From Psychromonas antarctica (GTDB lineage: Bacteria > Pseudomonadota > Gammaproteobacteria > Enterobacterales > Psychromonadaceae): 64,000 nt of DNA. Under the pieces are notes generated by a model. The model was not told the origin of the DNA, made no database searches, and saw only the letters and a list, made by a program, of their open reading frames with translations. Position numbers and translations under genes: made by a program. Where the stretch lies: contig NZ_JAHNZV010000001.1 in NCBI RefSeq assembly GCF_022267535.1, positions 62,001 through 126,000 on the forward strand, read 5' to 3'. Positions 9,900 through 20,459 of this stretch are shown piece by piece (the first letter of the stretch is position 1; each line of letters starts with the position of its first letter).

Positions 9900-11480
9900 A
9901 TGAGCAAAAACATTCATGAGCAGCGAATTCTGATTTTAGATTTCGGTTCTCAATATACACAATTAATTGCACGTCGCATTCGTGAAATAGGTGTTTACTG
10001 TGAGCTTTGGAGCTGGGATGTTGATGAGCAAGATATTAAAGAGTTTAATCCTAACGGTATTATTCTTGCTGGTGGCCCTGAAAGTGTAACTGCGGGTGGT
10101 TCGCCCCGAGCACCTGAATATGTGTTTAATGCTGGCGTACCTGTTTTAGGTATCTGCTATGGCATGCAAACTATGTCTGAGCAACTTGGCGGGGCGGTTA
10201 TTAAAGGGGAAGGGGAAGGCGAGTTTGGCTATGCAAAAATTGAAGTGCAAGCCCCTAGCGAGTTGTTTAAGCTAATTGAAGATGCAGTGGCTGATAATGG
10301 TAACGCACTATTAGATGTGTGGATGAGCCATGGTGATAAAGTCTCTGCAATTCCTGATGGTTTTGTAACTATCGCCAATACTGCAACTTGCCAGTTTGCA
10401 GCCATTGCCAACGAAGAAAAACGCTTTTACGGTGTGCAGTTTCACCCTGAAGTTACCCATACACGTCAAGGTGAACGTATGCTACGCCACTTTGCAGTGG
10501 ATATTTGTGGTTGTGCGACGCTTTGGACAGCTTCTTCTATTATCGAAGATGCCGTTGCACGAATGAAAGCGCAGATTGGTGACGATGAAGTGATTCTCGG
10601 TCTTTCTGGTGGCGTTGATTCTTCCGTTGTTGCAATGTTATTGCAACGTGCGATTGGCGATAAACTGACCTGTGTATTTGTTGATAACGGCTTACTGCGT
10701 TTAAACGAAGGGCAGCAGGTGATGGATATGTTTGGCGATCGTTTTGGATTAAACATTATTCATGTAAATGCTGAGCATCGTTTTTTAGAGCAGATGGCGG
10801 GTGAGAGCGAGCCGGAAGCTAAGCGTAAAATAATCGGCCGTGTATTTGTGGAAATTTTTGATGAAGAATCGAAAAAATTAGCCAATGCAAAATGGCTAGC
10901 ACAAGGCACTATCTACCCCGATGTTATCGAATCGGCTGCCTCTAAAACGGGTAAAGCGCATGTGATTAAATCGCACCATAATGTCGGTGGATTGCCTGCT
11001 GATATGGCGATGGGATTGGTTGAGCCATTGAGAGAGTTGTTTAAAGATGAAGTACGCAAAATCGGTTTAGAATTGGGTCTGCCGTACAATATGCTTTACC
11101 GCCATCCGTTCCCAGGACCTGGTTTGGGTGTGCGTGTACTTGGTGAAGTAAAGAAAGAATATTGTGATCTGTTGCGTCGAGCGGATGCTATCTTTATTGA
11201 AGAGCTGCATAAAGCTGATCTTTACCATAAAGTAAGCCAAGCATTTGTGGTTTTTTTACCCGTACGCTCAGTAGGTGTAATGGGCGATTGCCGCAAATAC
11301 GATTGGGTGGTTTCATTACGTTGCGTTGAAACTATCGATTTTATGACTGCACGTTGGTCACATCTTCCTTATGAGCTGATCGGTCATGTTTCTAACCGTA
11401 TCATTAATGAGATTGATGGCATATCTCGCGTTGTATATGATGTGTCAGGTAAACCACCTGCGACTATTGAATGGGAATAA
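9900..11480 (+). CDS. guaA: GMP synthase (glutamine-hydrolysing)
   Basis: A 526-aa enzyme that converts XMP to GMP using ATP and glutamine ammonia. The N-terminal class I amidotransferase (about residues 8-205) has the nucleophile in GICYGMQ and the His/Glu pair in [11 protein letters not shown]. The ATP pyrophosphatase part begins with the P-loop LSGGVDSSV, and the C-terminal dimerisation domain ends [14 protein letters not shown] ribosome site lies about 10 bases before ATG 9900. It is followed by a strong terminator. Confidence 0.97.
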   Translation: MSKNIHEQRILILDFGSQYTQLIARRIREIGVYCELWSWDVDEQDIKEFNPNGIILAGGPESVTAGGSPRAPEYVFNAGVPVLGICYGMQTMSEQLGGAVIKGEGEGEFGYAKIEVQAPSELFKLIEDAVADNGNALLDVWMSHGDKVSAIPDGFVTIANTATCQFAAIANEEKRFYGVQFHPEVTHTRQGERMLRHFAVDICGCATLWTASSIIEDAVARMKAQIGDDEVILGLSGGVDSSVVAMLLQRAIGDKLTCVFVDNGLLRLNEGQQVMDMFGDRFGLNIIHVNAEHRFLEQMAGESEPEAKRKIIGRVFVEIFDEESKKLANAKWLAQGTIYPDVIESAASKTGKAHVIKSHHNVGGLPADMAMGLVEPLRELFKDEVRKIGLELGLPYNMLYRHPFPGPGLGVRVLGEVKKEYCDLLRRADAIFIEELHKADLYHKVSQAFVVFLPVRSVGVMGDCRKYDWVVSLRCVETIDFMTARWSHLPYELIGHVSNRIINEIDGISRVVYDVSGKPPATIEWE

Positions 11481-11501
11481 TCTTTATTTAATAATTGCAA
11501 G

Positions 11502-11528
11502 AAGGCGCGTTAAGCGCCTTTTTTTTTG
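11502..11528 (+). terminator. Rho-independent terminator of guaBA
   Basis: Stem AAGGCGC/GCGCCTT (11502-11508 with 11514-11520), loop GTTAA, then a run of ten T including the two that close the stem. Confidence 0.9.
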
Positions 11529-11603
11529 TTTTAATTTTACGTTAAGATAAGGATTAGCCGATAGCTTACAGCTGTCCCTCATCTGTGAAAGGACCTGTTC
11601 ATT

Positions 11604-12149
11604 GTGATCAATAAATTAGGCTGCTATTTGCCAGCCAAACAAATCCCAAGCCCTTTTTGTAATGAACGTCCTGCTGATACCTTAATCAGTTTATTGGTGA
11701 TCCATTGCATCAGCTTGCCTGAGGGCGAGTATGGCGGCAAGGCTATTGAGCAACTTTTCAGTGGCTGCTTAGATTGCCATGCACACCTTAGCTTTGCTGA
11801 ATTAGTGGGTTTAGAAGTGTCTGCGCACTGCGTTATTCGCCGTGATGGTAATATCGAACAATATGTCCCTTTTGAGCAGCGCGCTTGGCATGCGGGTGTG
11901 TCGAGTTTTGAGGGGATTGCTGCCTGCAATGATTATTCCATTGGGATAGAGCTTGAAGGAACGGACAGCTCTGCCTATACACAGGCGCAGTATCAGGCGC
12001 TGGCTACACTGACCGCTGAGCTGCAACAGCGGTATCCGGCGATAACTAAGCAACGTATTGTGGGGCATAGCGATATCGCACCGGGGCGCAAGAGCGATCC
12101 CGGCAGCGGTTTTGACTGGTGTTACTATCTGCAGTTATTAGCGGACTGA
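11604..12149 (+). CDS. ampD: 1,6-anhydro-N-acetylmuramyl-L-alanine amidase AmpD
   Basis: A 181-aa cytoplasmic zinc amidase that cuts the peptide off anhydro-muropeptides during peptidoglycan recycling. It is an amidase_2 fold: LLVIHCISLPEGEYGG holds the first zinc His, VSAHCVIRRDGNIEQYVPFEQRAWHAG the substrate site and second His region, and GHSDIAPGRKSDPG the final metal and catalytic motif. It starts with GTG at 11604, preceded by GAAAGGA. Length matches E. coli AmpD. No ampE follows; the next gene is convergent. Confidence 0.93.
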   Translation: MINKLGCYLPAKQIPSPFCNERPADTLISLLVIHCISLPEGEYGGKAIEQLFSGCLDCHAHLSFAELVGLEVSAHCVIRRDGNIEQYVPFEQRAWHAGVSSFEGIAACNDYSIGIELEGTDSSAYTQAQYQALATLTAELQQRYPAITKQRIVGHSDIAPGRKSDPGSGFDWCYYLQLLAD

Positions 12150-12170
12150 TTTTTGTACGCAACACGTTTG

Positions 12171-12830
12171 TTAATCGTTAACGCGCTTGCACTGCATCCG
12201 TTGAATAGCCGTTATCATTGCCAGCGTCACTAACGCCAGTGGAATATCTACAATATTGGAAAGTTGCGAGAGTAGGTTGAGATTATACAGTTCAGGCAGT
12301 GATTCAGCCGTTGCTGATAAACGGAAAATAGACTGACCCAGCAGATTAGAAATAATCCATAACCCCCACCAGAGCGGCAAAATGAGCGGTGTTTTGCCAG
12401 CGTGCCAATGACTTGAGTTGTGACTGCTTATCCAGATCTCTTTCATTGCCTGATAAGGTTTCCAGAGATTAAAAATAGGAATAACATAATAGGCTATCGA
12501 CCAAGCGGGCGTATAACTCATATTCTGCGCGCCAAGCTGACGGGCATTATCATTCGCTCTATATATCCATGGCACAATCAATAGTGCCGAAGCGATAAAA
12601 GCGAGGAGAGAAAGTATCCCCACGCCTTGTAACAAAGTAATGGCTAACTGTATATCGTCAAACGCTTCCTCTAGAGAATTGTAAATGCCGTTCTGATAAG
12701 ACGATAATGAGTGGTGCTCTATCAGCCCCAATATAATTGCTAAAACGGCAATAACTATCTGAGTATAAAGTACATACTTTATCCACTTAACTAGACGCTC
12801 TGACCCTAGCAATCTTTCCTTTACACTCAT
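12171..12830 (-). CDS. DUF4328 family membrane protein
   Basis: A 219-aa protein of unknown function with about five hydrophobic segments (near residues 20-40, 68-95, 110-125, 150-170, 190-210). The central stretch IYRANDNARQLGAQNMSYTPAWSIAYYVIPIFNLWKPYQAMKEIW has the pattern of DUF4328 proteins: an N-terminal RANxN, then P-x-W, IPIxNLWxP and a ME-type helix. An AGGAG ribosome site precedes the ATG. It is convergent with ampD and downstream of scrK on the same strand, so readthrough from the sucrose operon is possible. No function can be assigned. Confidence 0.7.
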   Translation of the reverse strand: MSVKERLLGSERLVKWIKYVLYTQIVIAVLAIILGLIEHHSLSSYQNGIYNSLEEAFDDIQLAITLLQGVGILSLLAFIASALLIVPWIYRANDNARQLGAQNMSYTPAWSIAYYVIPIFNLWKPYQAMKEIWISSHNSSHWHAGKTPLILPLWWGLWIISNLLGQSIFRLSATAESLPELYNLNLLSQLSNIVDIPLALVTLAMITAIQRMQCKRVND

Positions 12831-12872
12831 ACTCTATTCTCCTCACAGGAACGATCCAACGATGCAACTTTT

Positions 12873-13805
12873 TTACGCTAAACTAAGCAGATATTGATTC
12901 AGCTCGCCGCGTAATGGTAGCGCGGTCATAGCTCCTTTTTGAGTTGTCGCTAATGCACCGCACCCGTTTGCCCATTTTACTGCTTGACGAATCTGTTCAA
13001 TATCACTCCAGCAATCACTTTGTGCAAGATAGGTGATAAGGCCGCCCACAAACGCGTCACCAGCACCTGTCGTATCAACAGGTTTGACCGCTTTTCCTGC
13101 AATCAGTTGCTGATGATTTTCGGTAATGAGCAGAGCGCCTTTTGCCCCTTGCGTAATTAAAACCAACTTATTGTGATACTTTTTAATTACAGCCAATCCC
13201 GCTTCTAAGGTATCAGTTTTGGTTAAAAACAGTAACTCATCATCGGAGAATTTAACCACATCCGCCATGGCAACCGCATCTAATACAACCGATCTGATTT
13301 CACTTTGATCTGTCCATACATCATCACGCAAGTTGGGATCAAAACTGACAAATCCACCCGCGTCTTTGATTTGGCGCATGGCTAGAAACGTGCTGCTACG
13401 GCTGGGCTCATTAGCCAGTGCAATAGAGCAAATATGTAACCATTGATTTTCTGAAAAAACCGGGATATCAGAGGGCTGCATAAACTGATCTGCACTGGGT
13501 TTAACCATAAAAGTGAAACTGCGCTCACCGCTTTCATCTAAGTCAACGACTACGGTTGAGGTGCGCTGTGCTTGAGCAAGAACCATAAATTCAGTATTAA
13601 CGCCTTCACTACTTAGCGTTTGTTTCATAAACCGTCCGAGGGGATCTTCACCGACACGGCCAAAAAAAGCGCTGTCGCCACCTAAACGGGATACGGCAAC
13701 CGCCACATTAGCGGGGGCACCGCCCGGACATTTTAGGTAAGTTGTTGCGCCCTCTGGAATTAAATCTACAACGGCATCGCCGCTAACCCAAACTCTATTC
13801 ATCAT
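12873..13805 (-). CDS. scrK: Fructokinase of the sucrose locus (PfkB family)
   Basis: A 310-aa ribokinase/PfkB sugar kinase, expected to phosphorylate the free fructose released by ScrB. The N-terminal motif GGAPANVAVAVSRLGGDSAFFGRVGEDPLGR and C-terminal motif DTTGAGDAFVGGLI (anion hole and catalytic Asp) are intact. The substrate is inferred from position behind scrA, since PfkB kinases for different sugars look alike. The 80-base gap after scrA contains a strong hairpin that could reduce scrK expression. Confidence 0.9.
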   Translation of the reverse strand: MMNRVWVSGDAVVDLIPEGATTYLKCPGGAPANVAVAVSRLGGDSAFFGRVGEDPLGRFMKQTLSSEGVNTEFMVLAQAQRTSTVVVDLDESGERSFTFMVKPSADQFMQPSDIPVFSENQWLHICSIALANEPSRSSTFLAMRQIKDAGGFVSFDPNLRDDVWTDQSEIRSVVLDAVAMADVVKFSDDELLFLTKTDTLEAGLAVIKKYHNKLVLITQGAKGALLITENHQQLIAGKAVKPVDTTGAGDAFVGGLITYLAQSDCWSDIEQIRQAVKWANGCGALATTQKGAMTALPLRGELNQYLLSLA

Positions 13806-13827
13806 AACCTCTTATTTTTTATGTACA

Positions 13828-13862
13828 AAAAACCAGTATCAAAAAGGCAATACTGGTTTTTT
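13828..13862 (-). terminator. Hairpin between scrA and scrK
   Basis: A 12-bp A/T-flanked stem AAAAAACCAGTAT (13828-13840) pairs with ATACTGGTTTTT (13851-13862) around a 10-base loop. Read on the minus strand it follows the scrA stop and ends in a T-run, so it should act as a leaky terminator or attenuator within the operon. Confidence 0.65.
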
Positions 13863-13885
13863 ACGTGAATGATTATTCGCTGAAA

Positions 13886-15343
13886 TTATGCTGTCTGCAT
13901 TTCTTTTGCCACAGCTTGCTTAGCTTGTTTCGCTTTAGCTTTTGCACCGAGTACGATAGTTAGGCCAAATGCGATAGCAAAAGAGATCAACATACCAATA
14001 ACATAAGGGGTAACATCACCCGTACGGATAGAGATGATACCCGGTAGACCTGCTGCGCCGAGTGCACTTGCTTTGACATTATATAATGTCAAAAAAGCAC
14101 TTGATAAGGCTGCCGCGCAAATTGCGGCAATAAACGGGTAGCGCAGTTTTAAGTTCACACCAAACATAGCCGGCTCAGTAATACCTAATAGCGCCGTTAC
14201 ACCTGATGGAATGGCAATACCTTTGAGTTTGATATCTTTAGTTGTAAAGCCTACTGCTAATGCAGCACCGCCTTGGGCAATATTAGACATTGCAGCAATA
14301 GGGAAGATAAAGGTACCGCCGGTCACCGCAACATCTGCAAGAAGTTGTATTTCAATGGCGATAAAGCTGTGATGCATACCTGTAATGACAAAGGGTGCAT
14401 ACATGAACCCAAATACTGCGCCACCGATAAAGCCAGCAGAATCATATAACCAGTTTAAACCGTCACCTAGTAGGAAGCCGATATCACGCGTGAAGGGACC
14501 GACAACGGTAAAGGTAAGCACACCGGTAATAAAGAGTGCAAGCAGCGGTGTTAACAGGTTATCTAATACTGATGGGATAAACTGACGCAGACCATTTTCA
14601 ACTTTTGCTAAAATATAGGTCGCCACTAAGACGGGTAATACTGAACCTTGGTAACCTACTTTTTCTATTTCCAAACCGAGGATATTCCAAACAGGGATAT
14701 CGCCAGAAACAGCTGCACCAGCAAAGCCCCAACCATTAAGCAGATCTGGATGCACCATCAGCATACCCAGTGCCGCTCCTAAGTAAGGGTTCCCACCGAA
14801 TTTTTTACTGGCCGAAAAGGCGATAAGAATAGGCAAGAAGACAAAAGGCGCATTAGCAAAAGTATTAATCATCGATGCAAGATCGGCTAACCCAGGATAG
14901 GCTTCAATCAGTGATTGACCATCAACAATTAACCCAGGTGCGACTAATACGTTAAAGATCCCCATCAACAGACCGCCAGCAACAATAGCAGGGATAATAG
15001 GTACAAATATATCTGATAACCCCTTAACGGCTTGCTGAATAATATTTTGTTTTTCAGCACCGGCAGATGCCACCTCTTTAGTGCTCATCTCTTCCAGACC
15101 CGTTTGTTTGGCCATTTGCGCATAGACTTGGTTAACGATGCCTGAGCCGAAGATAACCTGATATTGACCGGCGACTTTAAACTGCCCTTTAACGCCGTCA
15201 AGTGAGTCAATAGCTTGTTCATCAATTAGCGATTCGTCTTCAATCGCAAGACGTAAGCGGGTGGCACAATGTGCCAATGCTTTAATATTATTTTTGCCGC
15301 CGAGCATTTCTACAAGCTCGGCTGCAATTTTAGGATAATCCAT
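13886..15343 (-). CDS. scrA: Sucrose-specific PTS enzyme IIBC
   Basis: A 485-aa inner-membrane permease that imports sucrose and phosphorylates it to sucrose-6-phosphate. The N-terminal IIB domain (about residues 1-85) has the phospho-Cys at 26 in LAHCATRLRLAI. The IIC domain (about 105-470) has some ten hydrophobic spans and the motif GITEPAMFGVNLKLRYPF. There is no IIA domain, so it must rely on a separate IIA such as Crr. It diverges from scrR; the intergenic region carries a ScrR operator and a CRP-like site. Confidence 0.95.
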   Translation of the reverse strand: MDYPKIAAELVEMLGGKNNIKALAHCATRLRLAIEDESLIDEQAIDSLDGVKGQFKVAGQYQVIFGSGIVNQVYAQMAKQTGLEEMSTKEVASAGAEKQNIIQQAVKGLSDIFVPIIPAIVAGGLLMGIFNVLVAPGLIVDGQSLIEAYPGLADLASMINTFANAPFVFLPILIAFSASKKFGGNPYLGAALGMLMVHPDLLNGWGFAGAAVSGDIPVWNILGLEIEKVGYQGSVLPVLVATYILAKVENGLRQFIPSVLDNLLTPLLALFITGVLTFTVVGPFTRDIGFLLGDGLNWLYDSAGFIGGAVFGFMYAPFVITGMHHSFIAIEIQLLADVAVTGGTFIFPIAAMSNIAQGGAALAVGFTTKDIKLKGIAIPSGVTALLGITEPAMFGVNLKLRYPFIAAICAAALSSAFLTLYNVKASALGAAGLPGIISIRTGDVTPYVIGMLISFAIAFGLTIVLGAKAKAKQAKQAVAKEMQTA

Positions 15344-15399
15344 AACTTACTCCGTGTTATCATTTGTGTGTTAGTTAAGAAATTGGTTAATTAACTTCC

Positions 15400-15413
15400 G
15401 GGAACGTTTGCAA
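15400..15413. promoter_or_regulatory. Putative ScrR operator upstream of scrA
   Basis: GGGAACGTTTGCAA holds the central AACGTT typical of LacI-family operators. It is the exact reverse complement of a 14-base site before scrB at 16695-16708. The pair at the two sides of scrR, each beside a sucrose gene, supports ScrR binding; this is inferred, not shown. Confidence 0.65.
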
Positions 15414-15461
15414 GATTAATTCTTGGCCAAGGTGGTTTTTTTTTCAAGCGGTTTATCGAAT

Positions 15462-15481
15462 AAATGTGATTTCGATCTTTT
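15462..15481. promoter_or_regulatory. CRP-like site between scrA and scrR
   Basis: AAATGTGATTTCGATCTTTT has a full left half AAATGTGA and a GATC core, with a weak right half. A cAMP-CRP site is expected for sucrose genes under catabolite control. The match is by eye only. Confidence 0.4.
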
Positions 15482-15574
15482 TATCTGTATAAATGATAGT
15501 TTGGCCTGATTTTTTTGGTCGCCATCATTTTGCTTATTATTTATTGTAACTATTTAAAATTATAGGAGAAAACC

Positions 15575-16564
15575 ATGTCAGGATTGCATGCCGTGGCAAA
15601 ATTAGCCGGTGTCTCAAAATCGACGGTATCCCGTGTTATTAACAATGAATACGGCGTAAAAACAACTACCAAAGAAAAAGTCCAAAAAGCGATAGCTGAA
15701 TGCGGTTATATGGCCAATCAAGTGGCCCGCGATCTGAAATCACAAAAGACGCACTTGATAGGTGTGATTACGCCAAGGATCTCCTCAAACGCCGTGGCGC
15801 AAGGTCTGGAAGGAATTAGCGGAGTCTTTGAAGAGGCCGGAAAACATATTTTACTGGCCAACAGTAAGCAGGATAATGGCAAAGAGATTGAGTATATCAT
15901 CCGTTTTAATCAACGCCGCGTTGAGGGGATATTGCTTTATGCAACCCACTTAGATGCGCCTTTGATTGAAGCGATTAACCAGTCAACAGTGCCTATTGTG
16001 TTAATTGGTCAGGATGGTTCACTGTTTAATATCCCCAGTGTGATTCATGATGATATTCGCGTTGGCTTTAGTGCTGGGATGCGACTTATTGAGTCTGGCG
16101 CGCTAAATATTGGTTTTATCGGTGTTAATAGTCAAGATATTGCGGTTGACCAACATCGATTTCAGGGACTGCAACAATCTTTGCAACATGCTAAGCAGAT
16201 TTCCCCCCTTTTTCACAGTCGTGGTGAATTTACCATTGAATCTGGCTACCAGCAGACTAAAAAATTACTCCTTGAGTGGCCGCAATTAGATGCTTTGTTT
16301 TGTGCAACGGATAGAATTGCAATAGGTGCAATGAAAGCTATTACTGAGTCGGGTAAAGTACCCGGGAAAGATATTAAAGTGCTGGGTGTAGGCAATGACG
16401 AGTTAGGTCAGGTTTGTACGCCTAGCTTATCAACATTTAACTATGCCTTTGAATTATCAGGGAAAAAATCATCTTCTATGCTGCTTGATTTGATTGAAAA
16501 CAAGCACGCTGATGTCAGTAAATTAGTGCTTAGCTTCGATCTGATTGATCGCCAAAGCTGCTGA
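15575..16564 (+). CDS. scrR: LacI-family sucrose operon repressor
   Basis: A 329-aa transcription factor. The N-terminal helix-turn-helix is LHAVAKLAGVSKSTVSRVINNEYGVKTTTKEKV, followed by the hinge and a periplasmic-binding-type effector domain (LIGVITPRISSNAVAQGLEGI, FCATDRIAIGAMKAI). It lies between the divergent scrA and the downstream scrB; both have a matching operator. It should repress the locus until sucrose, fructose or a phosphate derivative binds. GGAGAAAACC precedes the ATG as ribosome site. Confidence 0.92.
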   Translation: MSGLHAVAKLAGVSKSTVSRVINNEYGVKTTTKEKVQKAIAECGYMANQVARDLKSQKTHLIGVITPRISSNAVAQGLEGISGVFEEAGKHILLANSKQDNGKEIEYIIRFNQRRVEGILLYATHLDAPLIEAINQSTVPIVLIGQDGSLFNIPSVIHDDIRVGFSAGMRLIESGALNIGFIGVNSQDIAVDQHRFQGLQQSLQHAKQISPLFHSRGEFTIESGYQQTKKLLLEWPQLDALFCATDRIAIGAMKAITESGKVPGKDIKVLGVGNDELGQVCTPSLSTFNYAFELSGKKSSSMLLDLIENKHADVSKLVLSFDLIDRQSC

Positions 16565-16694
16565 AATAAGCCTTTTAATGTGCCTTGATAGGGCACTTTC
16601 CTCCTCCGTTTTCGTTCTGTAAACGAGATCTTGCTCCGATTTTTTACAACGGCCCTTGTCTATTCCTTGCAAAAAGAAATCTTTATCGCTACCT

Positions 16695-16708
16695 TTGCAA
16701 ACGTTCCC
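16695..16708. promoter_or_regulatory. Putative ScrR operator upstream of scrB
   Basis: TTGCAAACGTTCCC is the exact inverse of the site at 15400-15413 and lies 18 bases before the scrB start, overlapping where RNA polymerase or the ribosome would load. Confidence 0.65.
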
Positions 16709-16725
16709 AGAAATAAAGGTGGTGT

Positions 16726-18372
16726 ATGTCGTTATTATCAATTATTGATGAGTGTGGTGGCCTTGAAAATGTTGTGCGCATTTTAAGTCCAGATACCCGA
16801 ATTATCGTAGAAGTCCGAGATTGCGGCTTGTTATCTGCTCAATTGGTGCGGAGCAGCTACCATTCCGCGTTGAAGCAAGTGACTTATTGTAAAGATGCTG
16901 ATGACGTTGAGCTTGAACAGCAGTTACTGCAAGTTGGCAAGTTGATTGCACAGCAGCAGTTAGCGGCTGCACAGGATTATCTTGTGCCCGTTCAGTGTCC
17001 GCATCGTCCTAATTGGCATATCTCTCCGCCACAGGGGTTACTCAACGATCCCAATGGTTTTATCTATCATCAGGGGCAGTATCATCTGTTTTATCAGTTA
17101 TACCCTTATGCCTGTGAGCATAAAGATAAGCACTGGGTCCATCTGGCCAGTAAAGATTTAGTTAACTGGCAGTGGCAATCACAATCACTGACGCTTACCC
17201 CTTCTGATTGGTTTGACAGTCATGGTGTTTTCTCAGGTCATGCCGTCAGTCAGGGCGATGAGCTAATGCTTTTTTATACCGGGAATGTGCGTATTGATGA
17301 GCAACGAGACAGACATACCACGCAATGTTTAGCGACCTCAAAAGATGGAATTACATTTACTAAGCAAGGCCCTGTTATCAGTGAATTGCCGCCTGGCGTA
17401 ACACCACATTGCCGCGATCCTAAGGTTATTCGTCACAATGATCGCTGGTTAATGTTACTTGGCGCGCAGCGTGAAGATGAAATTGGCCGTTTAGCTATCT
17501 ATCAATCAGATGATCTTAAGAAATGGACCTTTGTTGCCTTGTGTGGTGACGAGCTCGGTGATTTTGGTTATATGTGGGAATGCCCTGATTTCTTTACTTT
17601 AAATAATCAAGATTTTATTGTTATTTGCCCGCAGGGGATTAAATCCGCGTACCCGAGCCACACTGTTCCACATCATAACTGCATTCTTAAAGCGGCGCTG
17701 GACAGTGACGGAAAAGTACAGCTTTGCGATCCACAGCCGCTCGATCATGGCTTTGACTTTTATGCGCCGCAGTCATTACAAACTGTTGATGGACGACGTG
17801 TGATGTGTGCTTGGATGGGTTTGCCCGATGAAGCCAATCACCCAAGCGTTGATAACGGCTGGATGCATCAATTAACCACGCTGCGCCAATTATCTTATGA
17901 AAATGGCCAGTTAATACAGCGGCCGATCACAGAGCTGCAGTCACTGCGCGGTGAAATTATCAGTATACCTGCAGGTGAGGGGGTTTTTGATCTACAAAGC
18001 AAAGCATTCGAATTAAAAGTCACTATGCAGTGGGGAAGTTCATTGCAGGTACATCAATCCGAATCGGGATATTGTGAAATACGCTTAGATAAAGAAAGCA
18101 AAAAACTCTATTTAGATAGATCTAATACCCTGATCCGTGAGGGGGATACCGTTAGAGAACTGTCTCTTGATACGTCTGAATCTGTGCAGTTGCACATATT
18201 GTCAGATAACTCATCGCTAGAACTATTTATCAATAATGGCGCAGCCGTTATGTCGGCACGTATTTTTACGTCTGAAAATGCAACCGCAATTAGCCGTGCA
18301 GGTCAAGTCGATATTGACGCATGCTGGTTATTGCATAGTGCAGCATCACCGTTTGTTAATTCGCAAGAATAA
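16726..18372 (+). CDS. scrB: Sucrose-6-phosphate hydrolase (GH32)
   Basis: A 548-aa cytoplasmic invertase cutting sucrose-6-phosphate to glucose-6-phosphate and fructose. Residues about 95-400 form the five-blade GH32 propeller: nucleophile Asp108 in LLNDPNGF, Asp231 in the CRDPKV motif, acid/base Glu285 in WECPDFF. A beta-sandwich domain follows to the C-terminus. The roughly 90 residues before the propeller are usual for bacterial ScrB. AAGGTGG precedes ATG 16726. Confidence 0.95.
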   Translation: MSLLSIIDECGGLENVVRILSPDTRIIVEVRDCGLLSAQLVRSSYHSALKQVTYCKDADDVELEQQLLQVGKLIAQQQLAAAQDYLVPVQCPHRPNWHISPPQGLLNDPNGFIYHQGQYHLFYQLYPYACEHKDKHWVHLASKDLVNWQWQSQSLTLTPSDWFDSHGVFSGHAVSQGDELMLFYTGNVRIDEQRDRHTTQCLATSKDGITFTKQGPVISELPPGVTPHCRDPKVIRHNDRWLMLLGAQREDEIGRLAIYQSDDLKKWTFVALCGDELGDFGYMWECPDFFTLNNQDFIVICPQGIKSAYPSHTVPHHNCILKAALDSDGKVQLCDPQPLDHGFDFYAPQSLQTVDGRRVMCAWMGLPDEANHPSVDNGWMHQLTTLRQLSYENGQLIQRPITELQSLRGEIISIPAGEGVFDLQSKAFELKVTMQWGSSLQVHQSESGYCEIRLDKESKKLYLDRSNTLIREGDTVRELSLDTSESVQLHILSDNSSLELFINNGAAVMSARIFTSENATAISRAGQVDIDACWLLHSAASPFVNSQE

Positions 18373-18486
18373 AACAGAAATGGCTGGTTTATTTAAAACT
18401 TAGATTTGAACGTAAACCTGTCCCTTTATTCACTTTGGTGTTTGTAAACCAGTGTGTGTAAAAAATTTTTACTGGATGTAAAAAAA

Positions 18487-18505
18487 CGCCTGACTTAACC
18501 AGGCA
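18487..18505 (+). other. Short hairpin between scrB and scrY
   Basis: GCCTG/CAGGC (18488-18492 with 18500-18504) with a 7-base loop, in the 159-base gap before scrY. No T-run follows, so it is not a terminator; it may stabilise the scrY message. Confidence 0.35.
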
Positions 18506-18519
18506 TACCTCGTAATTAG

Positions 18520-19914
<1,395 letters not shown>

Positions 19915-19996
19915 GCGTTACATTTACGATGGCTGCAGTTTGCCGCCATCGTCGCCCTTAACATAATAACTCTCCGGGAGTGCGTGTTACACTCAT

Positions 19997-20028
19997 AAGG
20001 GGTGGCCTAGTGCCACCCCTTTTCTTTT
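19997..20028 (+). terminator. Terminator of the scr genes
   Basis: Stem AAGGGGTGGC/GCCACCCCTT (19997-20006 with 20012-20021), loop CTAGT, then TTTCTTTT. Confidence 0.9.
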
Positions 20029-20407
20029 CTGTAACGTGCTATTTCTGCTCAACAATAAAAGCGATCTCATTCCAATTTTAGTTGCCTTTAACAAGTATCT
20101 ATTTTGACAAGCATAAATAAACAGATAATCACTAGATTTGCTATCGACCCTCTCGGGGTAAATTGATACACGATTTGTTTTGATGGACTGTCCTCTCATG
20201 CGAGCCATAAAAGGGCGACTACTTTTTCTATAATAACAAAATCACCAAGTCACATTTAATTAACATAAATGCAATATTTGCACCCTCTATAAATAAAAAA
20301 CCGCTAAAATAGCGATAAACAGGATCTCTCCCTAATTTATTCTTGATACAGATCAATAAGAGCTAGACAGTTGTTTAAATAATTGTTAATTTTAATACTC
20401 AAAAGTA

Positions 20408-20424
20408 AATTGGTCATACCATTT
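20408..20424. promoter_or_regulatory. PdhR operator
   Basis: AATTGGTCATACCATTT matches the known PdhR box pattern ATTGGTnnnACCAAT, missing only at one outer position. It sits 36 bases before the pdhR start, so pdhR and the operon behind it are probably autoregulated and released by pyruvate. Confidence 0.75.
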
Positions 20425-20459
20425 GTAGGACGATTTAATTTCTGTTTACTAAGGGCGCT

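Larger units (their letters stand above)
19915..20459. other. Gap between scrY and pdhR
   Basis: 545 bases with no credible gene. It holds the scrY terminator at its left, an AT-rich middle with a weak CGCTA-AAA-TAGCG hairpin near 20302-20314, and the PdhR-type operator close to pdhR. Confidence 0.6.

Noticed and set aside
18431-18450. GTTTGTAAAC palindrome before scrY as a third ScrR operator
   Set aside because: It shares little with the two matching 14-base sites and its symmetry ends after ten bases.
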